Counted from the stretch's first letter, positions 44,337 to 55,081 are shown. The stretch is DNA of 64,000 nt from Multifurca ochricompacta (GCA_022496185.1 WTXG01000121.1:49982-113981); one strand, 5' to 3'. Notes: a model not told the origin generated them from the letters alone. Numbers and translations are program-made.

Positions 44337-46005
44337 TGTCACAGCCAGGTCTCTGCTGTGTCAGTCATTGTTTCAAGCTGCAGGTCCTCAAGATGTGGAG
44401 TGCATACAAGATTCAAAGTTAGACTATCAAGACAAGTCAAGTCAAGGTGTCAAGGCGAGCCCCAGCGAGCCGCAGTCAAGATTCAAAGGCCCACAAGATA
44501 CAAGAGGGGCACACGTCGATTCAAGGTGTCAAGGCAAACCACAAGGGCCGTGTTCAAGGTTCAAGGCCCACACAAAGCGAGAGGGGCACACGTGCAAGAA
44601 GCGAGTTGAAGCAGTGGCAATAGGCCCTGCTGGAGGTTCTGGGGTGAAGGCTTCCTAAGTTGCAGCTTAGGAAGTTCAAGGGGGATTCTGGTGAAGAACA
44701 GTAGACCTGTATTAGATACAAGAGAACAAACTTAAAGTCTGTCTCTACTAGTGTGTCCTCCTTAAATACAAGTATTCTAGTGTCTGTAACGGGTGAAGCT
44801 CCGTGTACACTTAGTAAGCAAGAAGGGCAAAGGGTTAAGTGACCTTTGTCGTTGGGCGTACCGCGGAGGCAAACGTCACGTGTTAAGTAATGACCAGGAA
44901 CCTTGTCACCCACTGTGGTTTGTCAACCACGATGACGGCGTTCTGAAACTGGAAGAAACTGCAGCCCCAAGAGGACAAGATCCAAAGGATCATGTCACAC
45001 AGGGAGGCAGGATACCATTAGCACTATGTATCGAACTCGTGTAGACAGTTACTCACCTGCAGCCCCAAGAGGACAAGATGGGGGCTACAGGCTGTTACAG
45101 AGGGTCTTATATACATTTCTCAGTGTAACGAGGTAAGCAGTTGGTGTAAGCAAGAATCAGCAAGTATCAGTCAGCTGTATTGCTGACTGAGCCTTATCTT
45201 TGTGATTCGTAAGCTGCTTTACTCTGCTGACTGATCATGCTCCACAATGTGATGTCATAATGACGTCATTGTGGAGTAGATAACTGATATGTAGTCTAGC
45301 CCGTAGGTCTGGAACACGTCTATCTACTGATACATATGATTCTGTGCTAAAATTGGCCATGGCCCAACCTGGGCCCTTATCTAGAGCTCCACTTACCTAG
45401 AACCTTCTAGGCTGGACTTCTCTTATCTTGATAACAGCTCCACTTGGTCTAGAACCATCTAGACTGTGGAGCCTTGCCTATTGTGGTACACACAATGGCG
45501 AATCGACTTGTTATTGTTGAGTGGCTCTTGTGCTGACTAAGCAGCATGTGACTTATTACATGTGACTCGGTCACATGATTCATGTCACGACTACATTCCC
45601 ATGATCACATGTTGAGACTGCTGGGTAATCTTCCCACAGTCATGTGATCTTCAAAGGAAAATAAAAGGAAAAATAAAATAGAGCCGTGACAGTGTCTTTG
45701 TAAGTAAAGGAGAATATTCAGTATAGTAAAGTAAAAGTCCATGTGAATCTCCAGTGGAGATTGAGACAGGAAATGTAAGTGGTGTTGCACCCACTCCAAA
45801 GGCAAATGAGTGTCAGTCCAAGTCAGTCTAAGTCCGAAAATCAGATCAGATAAGAAGAGATCATCAACTCCTGTCACATGACTCGGAGTAAGAAGTCGAA
45901 ATGCTGAGACAAAAGTCGAACACGCGCGGGTCAAAAAACCGTCACAAAAGTCACACACGTGTCACAAGCGCGTCACAAACCGTTACATCGACAAAAAGCG
46001 TCACA
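44337..46005 (-). repeat. LTR of the antisense Gypsy (right; 5' LTR in element sense), carrying a solo LTR
   Basis: 1669 bp. Removing the 907-bp insertion and its 5-bp duplication leaves exactly 757 bp, the length of the left LTR. Confidence 0.92.
44785..45691 (+). mobile_element. solo LTR nested in the Gypsy LTR
   Basis: 907 bp, TGTAACGGGTGAAG...GAGCCGTGACA, with the 5-bp duplication GTGTC at 44780-44784 and 45692-45696. No coding sequence. Internal CTCCAC/CTAGAACC-type repeats at 45390-45470. Confidence 0.85.
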
Positions 46006-47047
46006 ACGAGGGCCACACAATGGCCCCGCGTCTAGTACTCACGGCTTCTTCAAGTTCTACCCTGGCAGGACTCCGCACCCGCGATCCCCATCGCTTCACC
46101 AGTGACTTCATTTCGTCTCACAATGCACTGGCTAAGCTGCTTGCAGACCACCCACTCCTAGACATCACTTTCATGTGGTGTCCCCCCTCTCCCCGCTACC
46201 GCGCATCGTCCCTCGCCCCCAAAGCCGCAGACCACGCTCATCGCCTGCACAACCCGGGCAACCTCGATGAGCCCCCCTCTCCGCTCCAGTGGCGTGCCTT
46301 GTCATGCCTCCGCGCTTATGACAACTGGCGCGTGGAGTGGCTTCGCTCACGATCCCTCGACGCTGAGGCTCAGGCCGGTCATAAGGCCTACAGCATCTCC
46401 ATCCAGGGTCCTCCCACCAGCGGCAACCATCCCCTTTGGACGGCGGCCACCTGCAAATGCAAAGACAATCCGTTCACCAGACACACAGTCTCCACGGCGT
46501 TCCAGCTCGCTACTGGCCACGCCTTCATTGCAGAGTACCACGAATGGTTCTTCAAGTCCCGTCCAGAGGCCGACTGCCTCTGTCACTGTGATGGTGTCAC
46601 CCCCGCGACGTTCGCACACATCGCACTAGATTGTCCATTACACGCCCAAACACGGACGGAATGTGACATGGACCCCGGCTCACTGTTTGACAAGCTCACC
46701 TGGCCGCAGATTTTCAACAATCGCGCCAGAGTCACCCAGCTCCTGGAATTCATCCAGGCATCGAGGGCTTTCTTCAAGCCCATTCACGCATGCAGGCCCC
46801 ACGAACCCCCTTGAAGGGGTCTCTCTGGTCTTGGACTTTGTAAGGATTTTCTTTACTTTGAACGGTCTCTTTCTCGGACGGCCACTCCACATACAATCTC
46901 CCTTAGCTTTTTCTCTTAGAGTTTTGCGCCTAGCATGTCCCTGTAGACACGGCATCTCCATGTTCATCTCCACAGTAGTTACATTGTATCCTGATGTAGC
47001 CGCGTGATTGGGCTGAGTCCTGCAAGCGCGTCAATAAATTTGAGTTC

Positions 47048-47066
47048 AAAAAAAAAAAAAAAAAAA
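47048..47066 (+). repeat. LINE poly-A tail
   Basis: About 19-20 A residues following AATAAATTTGAGTTC (AATAAA-like signal about 20 bp upstream); marks the LINE 3' end. Confidence 0.85.
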
Positions 47067-47081
47067 GCCACAGCTTTTGGT
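47067..47081 (+). repeat. target-site duplication of the LINE (right)
   Basis: AGCCACAGCTTTTGG directly after the A run, matching 16824-16838 except for one base. Confidence 0.8.
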
Positions 47082-47598
47082 GGCTGAGTCACACTTTCTA
47101 TGAACCAGAATGCCAGTACAGAGATAGTCCAACATAATTGTGATTGCATTTAGATTTTAGATAAAACAATTGATGAGATAAAAATGCGTCTTACATTAAT
47201 CAAGATACTGAGTATATACATCTCAGATCAATCATGCAATTAAATCACATTGTGAGATAATGCATTTGTTTACTTTAATTTAGTAGCTGATATAGTACAT
47301 CTAAATAGGAATTCTGAAGGAAATGGGCATGGTGCAGACTTATATTTTAGATACTTTGTTAACTTAGAGACTTAGGTGCTTGTGATAATGCAATAGCAAC
47401 TGCTTTATCTATAGCAGATTTAGTGGCTTTATACAGCTACTAAATCAAAGTAAACAAATGCATGCATTATCTTGCTTGTTAATGAAAGTGATTTAATCAC
47501 ATGATCAATCTGAGATGTATATACTCAGTATCTTGATTAATGTAAGACACATTTTTATCTCATCAATTGTTTTATCTAAATGCAATCACAATTATCTC
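47082..47598. repeat. continuation of the outer hAT host, with internal inverted repeat
   Basis: 47082-47320 matches 15297-15530 of the hAT element at 15142. 47450-47590 is roughly the reverse complement of 47150-47290, so this host copy folds back on itself here. No ORF. Confidence 0.65.
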
Positions 47599-48862
47599 TA
47601 GTGATTGGCAGGGGTAACCCTGGGGTATCCTTGTTGGTACCCGTACCCATACCTGTACCTGTCACTATGGGTATGGGTAACCTGCGGGTTACCTGCAGGT
47701 CACCCATGAAAACACGTGCAAGTTCTTTACTTGCATTGTGCATTTCAGATACCCAGCCCAGGTAGTGAATAGCAGGGGTAACCCCCAGGTATCTTCATTG
47801 GTACCCATACCCATACCTGTACCCGTCGCTACGGGTACGGGTTACCTGTGTAAACACGTGCAAGTTTTTTGCTTGCATCGCGCATTTCAGATAACCAGCC
47901 CAGGCCATCCTGGTCAAGGAGATGCACAACACGTTCATTTGTGGCTACTCAGGATCCTTCAAAGATTCCTGTTTTATATTCATAAGATTAAGATAATTCA
48001 TTATTCTATTGTTGTTTTATTATTCTGGTTTCAATTTTATACAAGTGCAACTAAAATCCACCTCAATATACAAAGATGATTAGATAGATGTTATAGAACA
48101 TTGATGAAAAGCCTGTCAGATAACCACATAGAATGCAAAAATAATTGACAAATGCATAGTGATTGGCAGGGGTAACCCCTGGATATTTGTTTTGATACCC
48201 AGGTTACCCATAAAATGAAACACGTGCAAGTTCCTTACTTGCATCATGCATTTTGGACACCCAGCCCGGTCCATCCCGGTCAAGGAGATATGCACTTGGA
48301 TACAACATGTTCATTTGTGGCTACTCAGGATCCCTCAATAATTGCTGATTTATGTTCAGAAGATTAAGTTTATTCTTTATTTACATTATTATTTTATTTC
48401 ATTTTGTGGAACAGGCATGGCGCAGGCTTGTACTTTAGATGTACTATATCAGCTACTAGATTAAATGAACGTGTTATCTCATTATCTCATTTAATGATGT
48501 AATTTGATCATATGTCAGATCTTAGATGTACAGTAGCCCACAAAACTGTTCCAATGTTTGGCCACCCTGAAGAGATTGACCTACCACACAATGAGAATAA
48601 TTTCCAAAATTAGTAGAAATTAGTAGATGATAGTGTAGCATCTAAGCTTCAATTAGAGCCTATAATAATGCAATTGGATCAGTGGTTCATGATATATAAA
48701 ATGTTTTGTGAGGCATTATCATTGGAACGGTTTTGTGGCCAACATGTGAGATGACAAAACCGGTATCTGGTGGTCATGGGAATGCATTGACAGTCATGTG
48801 ACAATGTTTAATAAGTTGAACACACACCAAATAATCATCAAGAACACTTGCTTCTTACCATG

Positions 48863-49150
48863 CATGCCCTCTCTGCTGCCAAAAGGACTCACATCATCTC
48901 CCTCCTCACTTCAGGCAAATCTGCCCATAAAGTGTCAACTATGACTGGCCATGGCACTATTATCATCTCAAGATGGGTCATAAATACTGCCCTTACCATC
49001 CCAAGTCAAATGGAGGGAGACCAAGGAAGCTGACAGAGAGAAATGCTCAGCATGCTGTTTGCCTTATCTCCTCTGGCAGGGCAGACACAGATGTGGAAGT
49101 GACTAGAGCACTTCAGAAGTTGTTAATGGGTTCCTCTATCAACATAATAT
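48863..49150 (+). pseudogene. Tc1/mariner transposase N-terminal fragment, left arm of copy A
   Basis: Helix-turn-helix DNA-binding half of a Tc1-type transposase: RTHIISLLTSGKSAHKV in one frame, then after a one-base shift GGRPRKLTERNAQHAV and GRADTDVEV, matching the paired-like domain of fungal Tc1 transposases. The catalytic DDE half is absent; the sequence changes to unrelated DNA after about 49130. The same fragment occurs inverted at 49515-49806. Confidence 0.7.
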
Positions 49151-49224
49151 GCCCATCCATCCTCCCATCAAGTTTTCAAGCCATAACTGGCCCCTCCCAT
49201 ATCATACACCCCCATTCCATCATA

Positions 49225-49444
49225 AGTGCAATAGGCCACAAAACCAATTCAATGACATTGCTACACAAAACATTTTATATATCATGAACCACTGACCCAA
49301 TTGACATCAGTATAGGCTCTAAGTGACACTTAGATGATACAATATCATCTACCAATTTCTACTAATTTTGGAAATTATTCCTATGGTGTGGTTGGTCAAT
49401 CTCTTCAGGATGGTTAAACATTGGAATGGTTTTGTGGGTTACTG
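49225..49444 (-). repeat. 220-bp core element of palindrome copy A
   Basis: Read on the minus strand it starts CAGTAACCCACAAAACC and is similar to the outer 215 bp of the arms, so it is a diverged MITE of the same family lodged in the palindrome centre. The copy B core (54167-54386) looks identical but in opposite orientation. Confidence 0.75.
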
Positions 49445-49514
49445 TATGATGGAATGGGGGTGTATGATATGGGAGGGGCCAGTTATGGCTTGAAAACTTG
49501 ATGGGAGGATGGAT

Positions 49515-49806
49515 GGGCATATTATGTTGATAGAGGAACCCATTAACAACTTCTGAAGTGCTCTAGTCACTTCCACATCTGTGTCTGCCCTGCCAGAGGA
49601 GATAAGGCAAACAGCATGCTGAGCATTTCTCTCTGTCAGCTTCCTTGGTCTCCCTCCATTTGACTTGGGATGGTAAGGGCAGTATTTATGACCCATCTTG
49701 AGATGATAATAGTGCCATGGCCAGTCATAGTTGACACTTTATGGGCAGATTTGCCTGAAGTGAGGAGGGAGATGATGTGAGTCCTTTTGGCAGCAGAGAG
49801 GGCATG
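49515..49806 (-). pseudogene. Tc1/mariner transposase N-terminal fragment, right arm of copy A
   Basis: Inverted duplicate of the fragment at 48863-49150, with the same frame break. Confidence 0.7.
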
Positions 49807-50780
49807 CATGGTAAGAAGCAAGTGTTCTTGATGATTATTTGGTGTGTGTTCAACTTATTAAACATTGTCACATGACTGTCAATGCATTCCCATGACCACC
49901 AGATACCGGTTTTGTCATCTCACATGTTGGCCACAAAACCGTTCCAATGATAATGCCTCACAAAACATTTTATATATCATGAACCACTGATCCAATTGGC
50001 ATTATTATAGGCTCTAATTGAAGCTTAGATGCTACACTATCATCTACTAATTTCTACTAATTTTGGAAATTATTCTCATTGTGTGGTAGGTCAATCTCTT
50101 CAGGGTGGCCAAACATTGGAACAGTTTTGTGGGCTACTGTATATTCTATGTATCTAATTAATTTGTGAATGTGTTTTTGTTGTGTTATCTATGCATGATC
50201 ACAATCTTGTCAGACCAATGGAAAATCAAAGCCATGATTGTTAAGTCAACCTTCCTTAATAGGAAGGAGATCAGACCAATATGCTGGTCCATGCAATGCA
50301 ATGTAGTTGCTGCTCTATGCAGCCTGTAGATAGGGCCTAGCACGAGTGCACTTGTGAGTTACCCGGATCTGAACTTGTGGGTATTTAGATTAGATAATCC
50401 CATACTCGGATCCACATGAGTATGTTCCCACGGATCACCCGGAGCCGTGAGTCCTATACTCGCATGGATCCGAGTACTTGTGGGTATACTCGTAGGTTTA
50501 CTTGTAAGGTTTGAGGCAGCCAGAGATCTTCATCTTGCATACACAGAAAGAATATATATATTACTACAATCCCACGAAGTTTCAAGTCAGATCATGCATC
50601 CGATCCAAAATAAAACAAGAATCAGTTACAATATCTATAGAAATGCGAAAAAATGCAAAAAAAACGCGAAGTGTGGGGCATGCCGATCGGACCGTGCATT
50701 GCCTTCCTATCTAGGAAGGTAGGCTTAAGAATGCACACGTCGGCACATGTCGGTACAGAGATGCCAGGATCACGCCTAAT

Positions 50781-51190
50781 TGATAAGATCAAAAACGCGT
50801 TCACAATTAATTAGATACTTGGGATGTACATCTAAGTGATAAGATCAAAAACGCGTTCACAGTTAATTAGATACTTGGGATATACATCTAATACAAGTGA
50901 TAAGATCAAAAATGCATTCACAATTAATTAGATACTTGGGATGTACATCTAAGTGATAAGATCAAAAACGCGTTCACAGTTAATTAGATACTTAGGATAT
51001 ACATCTAATACAAGTGATAAGATCAAAAATGCGTTCACAATTAATTAGATACTTGGGATGTACATCTAAGTGATAAGATCAAAAATGCGTTCACAATTAA
51101 TTAGATACTAAAGATATACATCTAAGATAATACATGTGATAAGATCAAAACGTGTTCACAATTAAATAGATACAAGTGATAAAATCAATT
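50781..51190 (+). repeat. minisatellite, alternating 55- and 62-bp units
   Basis: About seven tandem units beginning GTGATAAGATCAAAAA and containing CGCGTTCACAATTAATTAG and TACATCTAA; longer units carry an extra AATACAAG-type spacer, giving a roughly 117-bp higher-order period. CGCG in the units is variably changed to TGCG or TGCA. Confidence 0.85.
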
Positions 51191-51235
51191 CTGCATAACC
51201 CTATATATAATATATTGTGTGTCTTTGCCAGTGAG

Positions 51236-51310
51236 GCTGGGTGGCTTAGTGGTTAGAGCACCGGACCAAGCTTGTTCCCGGAGGTCTTAGGTTCAATCCA
51301 TGTTTCAGCT
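51236..51310 (+). tRNA. tRNA-like sequence (tRNA pseudogene or SINE head)
   Basis: 75 nt with an A box TGGCTTAGTGGTTAGAGC (from 51242) and a B box GGTTCAATCC (51290-51299) at tRNA spacing. The 7-bp acceptor stem pairs at six positions including two G-U. The anticodon stem CCGG/CCGG is intact, but the T stem has two mismatches and the loop is oversized, so I cannot name an anticodon. Most likely a decayed tRNA-derived sequence. Confidence 0.45.
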
Positions 51311-53471
51311 ATTTCTGTTCTAGGTTGACGAGCCTAGTAAAAAAATAATTTTATATAATAATATTCCCACAAGTATTCCGCAAGTACCCGTGTGGGTACC
51401 CGGGGTGCCAAAATCAATACCTGGATCCGCATGAGTATTTTCCCATGGATCACCTGGATCCACGAGTATCAATACCCGCGAGTTTTCCCACGGCTCTACT
51501 CAAAAAACTCGCGAGTTACCTGGACTTGTGCTATGCCCTAACAGCCTGTAGATACATGCGGGCCTTGTTTCAGTAAAATAAATTGATAATTAGATTATAG
51601 AATAGTCTAAAGTAGTCTAGAGTGTATTTTAGATAGTGCCAGACTGGCAGAATTGATTGCGTGTTAATAAAACAGTTGCATCATGATTTTCAAGAGAGTG
51701 GATCACTGATAACACTTTTATTTTACATCACACCATTGATCTGCTTTGATATTTCATAGGATAACACTAGAATATATTTACAGAAACCCTGTAGCATACA
51801 TCAAATTTAATCTTGTCATTTGTTTGCTACAGATGTATTTTATCATTACATTTCTGCTGATCTTGTCAATGACTGATGACCACTTATACCCGCCAAACCC
51901 GCTGCGTGGGTATGGGTTTCTGGTGGGTTGGGAGTTGTATACCCATACCTGTACCCATCAAAACCCATGGCACTTACCTGTGCGGGTATGAAAACCCTTG
52001 CTGATCCCTAGGCCCGGGCCTTCCTGGACCAAGAAGATACACAACCCATTCATTTGTGGCTGCTTAAGATCCCTCAATGACTCTTATTTTATATTTAGAA
52101 GATTAAGATAATTCATTATTCCATTTTTATTTTATTATTCTGCTTTCAATTTTATACAAGCACAACTAAAATACAGTATACAGAGATGATTAGATAGGAT
52201 GTTATAGAACATTGATGAAAAGCCTGTCAGATAACCACACAGAATGCAAAATAATTTGATGAACACATAGCAATTTGCAGGGGTAACCCCTGGATAATTG
52301 TTTTGATACCTGGGTTACCCATAAAATGAAACGCATGCAAGTTCTTTACTTGCATCACACATTTTGGACATCTGGCCCAGGACATCCTGGTCAAGGAGAT
52401 ATGCACTTGGACACAACACATTCATTTATGGCTACTCAAGATCCCTCAAAGATTCCTATTTTATGTTCATAAGATTAAGATAATTTATTATTCCATTTTT
52501 ATTTTATTATTCTGGTTTCAATTTTATACAAGCATGACTGTTCTTTGTGTTTCTGCACATTTCAGATAAATGGCCCAGGCCATCCCAGTCAAGGAGATAA
52601 GCACTTGGACACAACACGTTCATTTATGGCTACTCAAGATCCCTCAAATATTGTTGGTTTATGTTCAGAAGATTAAAAGGATCTTTTATTTACATTATTA
52701 TTTTATTATTCTGGTTTCATTTCATACAAGCGCGACTGTCCTGGTGCGTTTAAGTCAACCTTCCTTAATAGGAAGGAGGTCAGACCACCATGCAATGCAA
52801 TGTAGTCGCTGCCCCATGCAGCTTGTAGATACACGCGGGCCTTGTTTCAGCAAACTAATTTGATAATTAGATTACAATACAGTCTAAAGTAGTCTAGAGT
52901 GTATTTTAGATAGTGCCAGACTGGCAGAATTGGTCGCGCGTTAATAAAACAGATGTATCATGGTTTTCAAGAAAGTGGATCACTGATAAGGATTTTATTT
53001 TACATCGCACTGGTAATCTGCTTTGATATTTTGTAGGATAATACTAGAACATATTTAACACAACCCTGTAGCATACATCAGATGAGATCTTGTATTTTTG
53101 TGGCTGCAGATGTGTTTTATCTCGGAAATTCTACTGATCTTGTCAATGCATAATCGGCACCTATACCTGCCAAACCTGCTGTGCGGGTACAGGTTTCCAT
53201 GGGTTGGGAGCCATATACCCATACCTGTACCTGGCAAAACCCATGGCGCTTACCCATGCGGGTATGAAACCCTTTGACAATCACTAATTATCTCAGACTA
53301 TCTCTGTACCAGTATTCTGGTTCAACAAATTCAATGCTGTCCTGGATGTGCATTTTTTATGCAGCAAAGGACATTACAGTGGGTCAAAAAACTGTCCCAA
53401 TGTTTGCACCATTTCTAGTATTCACTCTATAGCACCTCAGCATTTAGGAATCTGGTTATGGTGTGGCTGTA

Positions 53472-55081
53472 CAGTAGCCCACAAAACTGTTCCAATGTTT
53501 GGCCACCCTGAAGAGATTGACCTACCACACAATGAGAATAATTTCCAAAATTAGTACAAATTAGTAGATGATAGTGTAGCATCTAAGCTTCAATTAGAGC
53601 CTATAATAATGTCAATTGGATCAGTGGTTCATGATATATAAAATGTTTTGTGAGGCATTATCATTGGAACAGTTTTGTGGCCAACATGTGAGATGACAAA
53701 ACCAGTATCTGGTGGTCATGGGAATGCATTGACAGTCATGTGACAATGTTTAATAAGTTGAACACACACCAAATAATCATCAAGAACACTTGCTTCTTAC
53801 CATGCATGCCCTCTCTGCTGCCAAAAGGACTCACATCATCTCCCTCCTCACTTCAGGCAAATCTGCCCATAAAGTGTCAACTATGACTGGCCATGGCACT
53901 ATTATCATCTCAAGATGGGTCATAAATACCACCCTTACCATCCCAAGTCAAATGGAGGGAGACCAAGGAAGCTGACAGAGAGAAATGCTCAGCATGCTGT
54001 TTGCCTTATCTCCTCTGGCAGGGCAGACACAGATGTGGAAGTGACTAGAGCACTTCAGAAGTTGTTAATGGGTTCCTCTATCAACATAATATGCCCATCC
54101 ATCCTCCCATCAAGTTTTCAAGCCATAACTGGCCCCTCCCATATCATACACCCCCATTCCATCATACAGTAACCCACAAAACCATTCCAATGTTTAACCA
54201 TCCTGAAGAGATTGACCAACCACACCATAGGAATAATTTCCAAAATTAGTAGAAATTGGTAGATGATATTGTATCATCTAAGTGTCACTTAGAGCCTATA
54301 CTGATGTCAATTGGGTCAGTGGTTCATGATATATAAAATGTTTTGTGTAGCAATGTCATTGAATTGGTTTTGTGGCCTATTGCACTTATGATGGAATGGG
54401 GGTGTATGATATGGGAGGGGCCAGTTATGGCTTGAAAACTTGATGGGAGGATGGATGGGCATATTATGTTGATAGAGGAACCCATTAACAACTTCTGAAG
54501 TGCTCTAGTCACTTCCACATCTGTGTCTGCCCTGCCAGAGGAGATAAGGCAAACAGCATGCTGAGCATTTCTCTCTGTCAGCTTCCTTGGTCTCCCTCCA
54601 TTTGACTTGGGATGGTAAGGGTGGTATTTATGACCCATCTTGAGATGATAATAGTGCCATGGCCAGTCATAGTTGACACTTTATGGGCAGATTTGCCTGA
54701 AGTGAGGAGGGAGATGATGTGAGTCCTTTTGGCAGCAGAGAGGGCATGCATGGTAAGAAGCAAGTGTTCTTGATGATTATTTGGTGTGTGTTCAACTTAT
54801 TAAACATTGTCACATGACTGTCAATGCATTCCCATGACCACCAGATACTGGTTTTGTCATCTCACATGTTGGCCACAAAACTGTTCCAATGATAATGCCT
54901 CACAAAACATTTTATATATCATGAACCACTGATCCAATTGACATTATTATAGGCTCTAATTGAAGCTTAGATGCTACACTATCATCTACTAATTTGTACT
55001 AATTTTGGAAATTATTCTCATTGTGTGGTAGGTCAATCTCTTCAGGGTGGCCAAACATTGGAACAGTTTTGTGGGCTACTG
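53472..55081. mobile_element. palindromic Tc1/mariner derivative, copy B, nested in the DDE-arm palindrome
   Basis: 1610 bp at TA (53470-53471 and 55082-55083). Arms 53472-54166 and 54387-55081 (695 bp each), core 54167-54386. Same family as copy A; arms carry the same transposase N-terminal fragment with the same frame break. Within each copy the two arms match each other at sites where A and B differ. Confidence 0.88.

Larger units (their letters stand above)
38120..46005 (-). mobile_element. older Ty3/Gypsy chromovirus, antisense, inside LINE ORF2
   Basis: 7886 bp including a 912-bp insertion in one LTR. The 5-bp duplication ACGAG is at 38115-38119 and 46006-46010. Coding order on the minus strand is an upstream ORF, gag-protease, RT, RNase H, integrase and chromodomain, with several frame breaks. 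The proteins are clearly related to the young Gypsy, but the LTRs are a different family and no third ORF is present: 38877-39258 between the end of pol and the LTR is non-coding. Confidence 0.92.
27356..46814 (+). pseudogene. LINE ORF2: endonuclease, reverse transcriptase, RNase H-like; split by two Gypsy elements
   Basis: The exonuclease-endonuclease-phosphatase domain is at 27680-28400, with VQEPW, ARDFNLHHPDW and GSDHAGL. The Gypsy at 28401 inserted right after this SDH motif, and the frame resumes at 35688. The reverse transcriptase spans about 36280-37350 with SSPGFSKI, GTPQGSPISPIL and the catalytic YVDD at about 37003. An RNase H-like stretch (GTVLMDTSG...) around 37995-38119 is split by the second Gypsy and resumes at 46011, ending at 46814 after a CHCDGVTPATFAHIALDC zinc-like motif. 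In-frame TGA codons at 36455, 36494, 37358 and 37691 inactivate it; three sit where Arg would fit and one where Trp would fit. Confidence 0.88.
16839..47066 (+). mobile_element. LINE (non-LTR retrotransposon), near full length, split by four insertions
   Basis: The element is flanked by a 15-bp duplication at 16824-16838 and 47067-47081 (one G-to-A difference) and ends in an A run of about 19. Subtracting four insertions and their duplications leaves about 7.75 kb. It encodes ORF1 with C-terminal CCHC zinc knuckles and ORF2 with AP endonuclease, reverse transcriptase and an RNase H-like region, the plan of fungal Tad-like LINEs. Insertions: Copia 17069-22910, hAT 23326-24773, Gypsy 28401-35682, Gypsy 38120-46005. 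The frame is continuous across each empty site. Confidence 0.9.
48531..50139. mobile_element. palindromic Tc1/mariner derivative, copy A
   Basis: 1609 bp inserted at TA (48529-48530 and 50140-50141). Arms 48531-49224 and 49445-50139 (694 and 695 bp) are nearly perfect inverted copies. A 220-bp asymmetric core lies between. Each arm contains a MITE-like outer part of about 215 bp (CAGTAGCCCACAAAACTG...GGTTTTGTGGCC) and an N-terminal transposase fragment. Confidence 0.88.
50331..51540. mobile_element. TIR element with minisatellite and tRNA-like sequence, superfamily unassigned
   Basis: 1210 bp inside the hAT element 47763-52011. Ends are inverted: TAGGGCCTAGCACGAGT and, from the right, TAGGGCATAGCACAAGT. 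The flanks share 11 of 12 bases (GCAGCCTGTAGA before, ACAGCCTGTAGA after), a duplication longer than the 8 bp usual for hAT. Subterminal parts are rich in GGATCC-type and GAGTAC/GTACTC repeats. No transposase. Confidence 0.65.
47763..52011. mobile_element. hAT element (same family as 23326-24773) nested in the previous hAT
   Basis: Starts TAGTGAATAGCAGGGG and ends TGCTGATCCCTA, matching the element at 23326-24773 along its length. The flanks AGCCCAGG (47755-47762) and GGCCCGGG (52012-52019) are an 8-bp duplication decayed by two G-to-A changes. It is interrupted by a palindromic Tc1/mariner unit (48531-50139) and a TIR element (50331-51540). Confidence 0.8.
47599..53286. mobile_element. hAT element nested in the outer host, itself carrying further insertions
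   Basis: Ends TAGTGATTGGCAGGGGTAAC (left) and, read inward, TAGTGATTGTCAAAGGG (right), with the 8-bp duplication ATTATCTC at 47591-47598 and 53287-53294. Its own sequence is 47599-47762 and 52012-53286. It contains three diverged copies of a CAAGGAGATA...CATTCATTTATGGCTACTCAAGATCC block (about 52030, 52390, 52590). No transposase ORF. Confidence 0.85.

Noticed and set aside
50781..51190. Possible CRISPR array
   Set aside because: Units are directly adjacent near-identical 55/62-bp repeats without variable spacers; it is a minisatellite in a eukaryotic transposon.
51236..51310. Functional tRNA gene
   Set aside because: T-stem mismatches, an oversized anticodon loop and location inside a transposon argue for a decayed tRNA-derived sequence.
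47599..52019. Single long autonomous hAT transposon
   Set aside because: The 5.7-kb span has no transposase frame; its length comes from a nested hAT, a palindrome and a TIR element.
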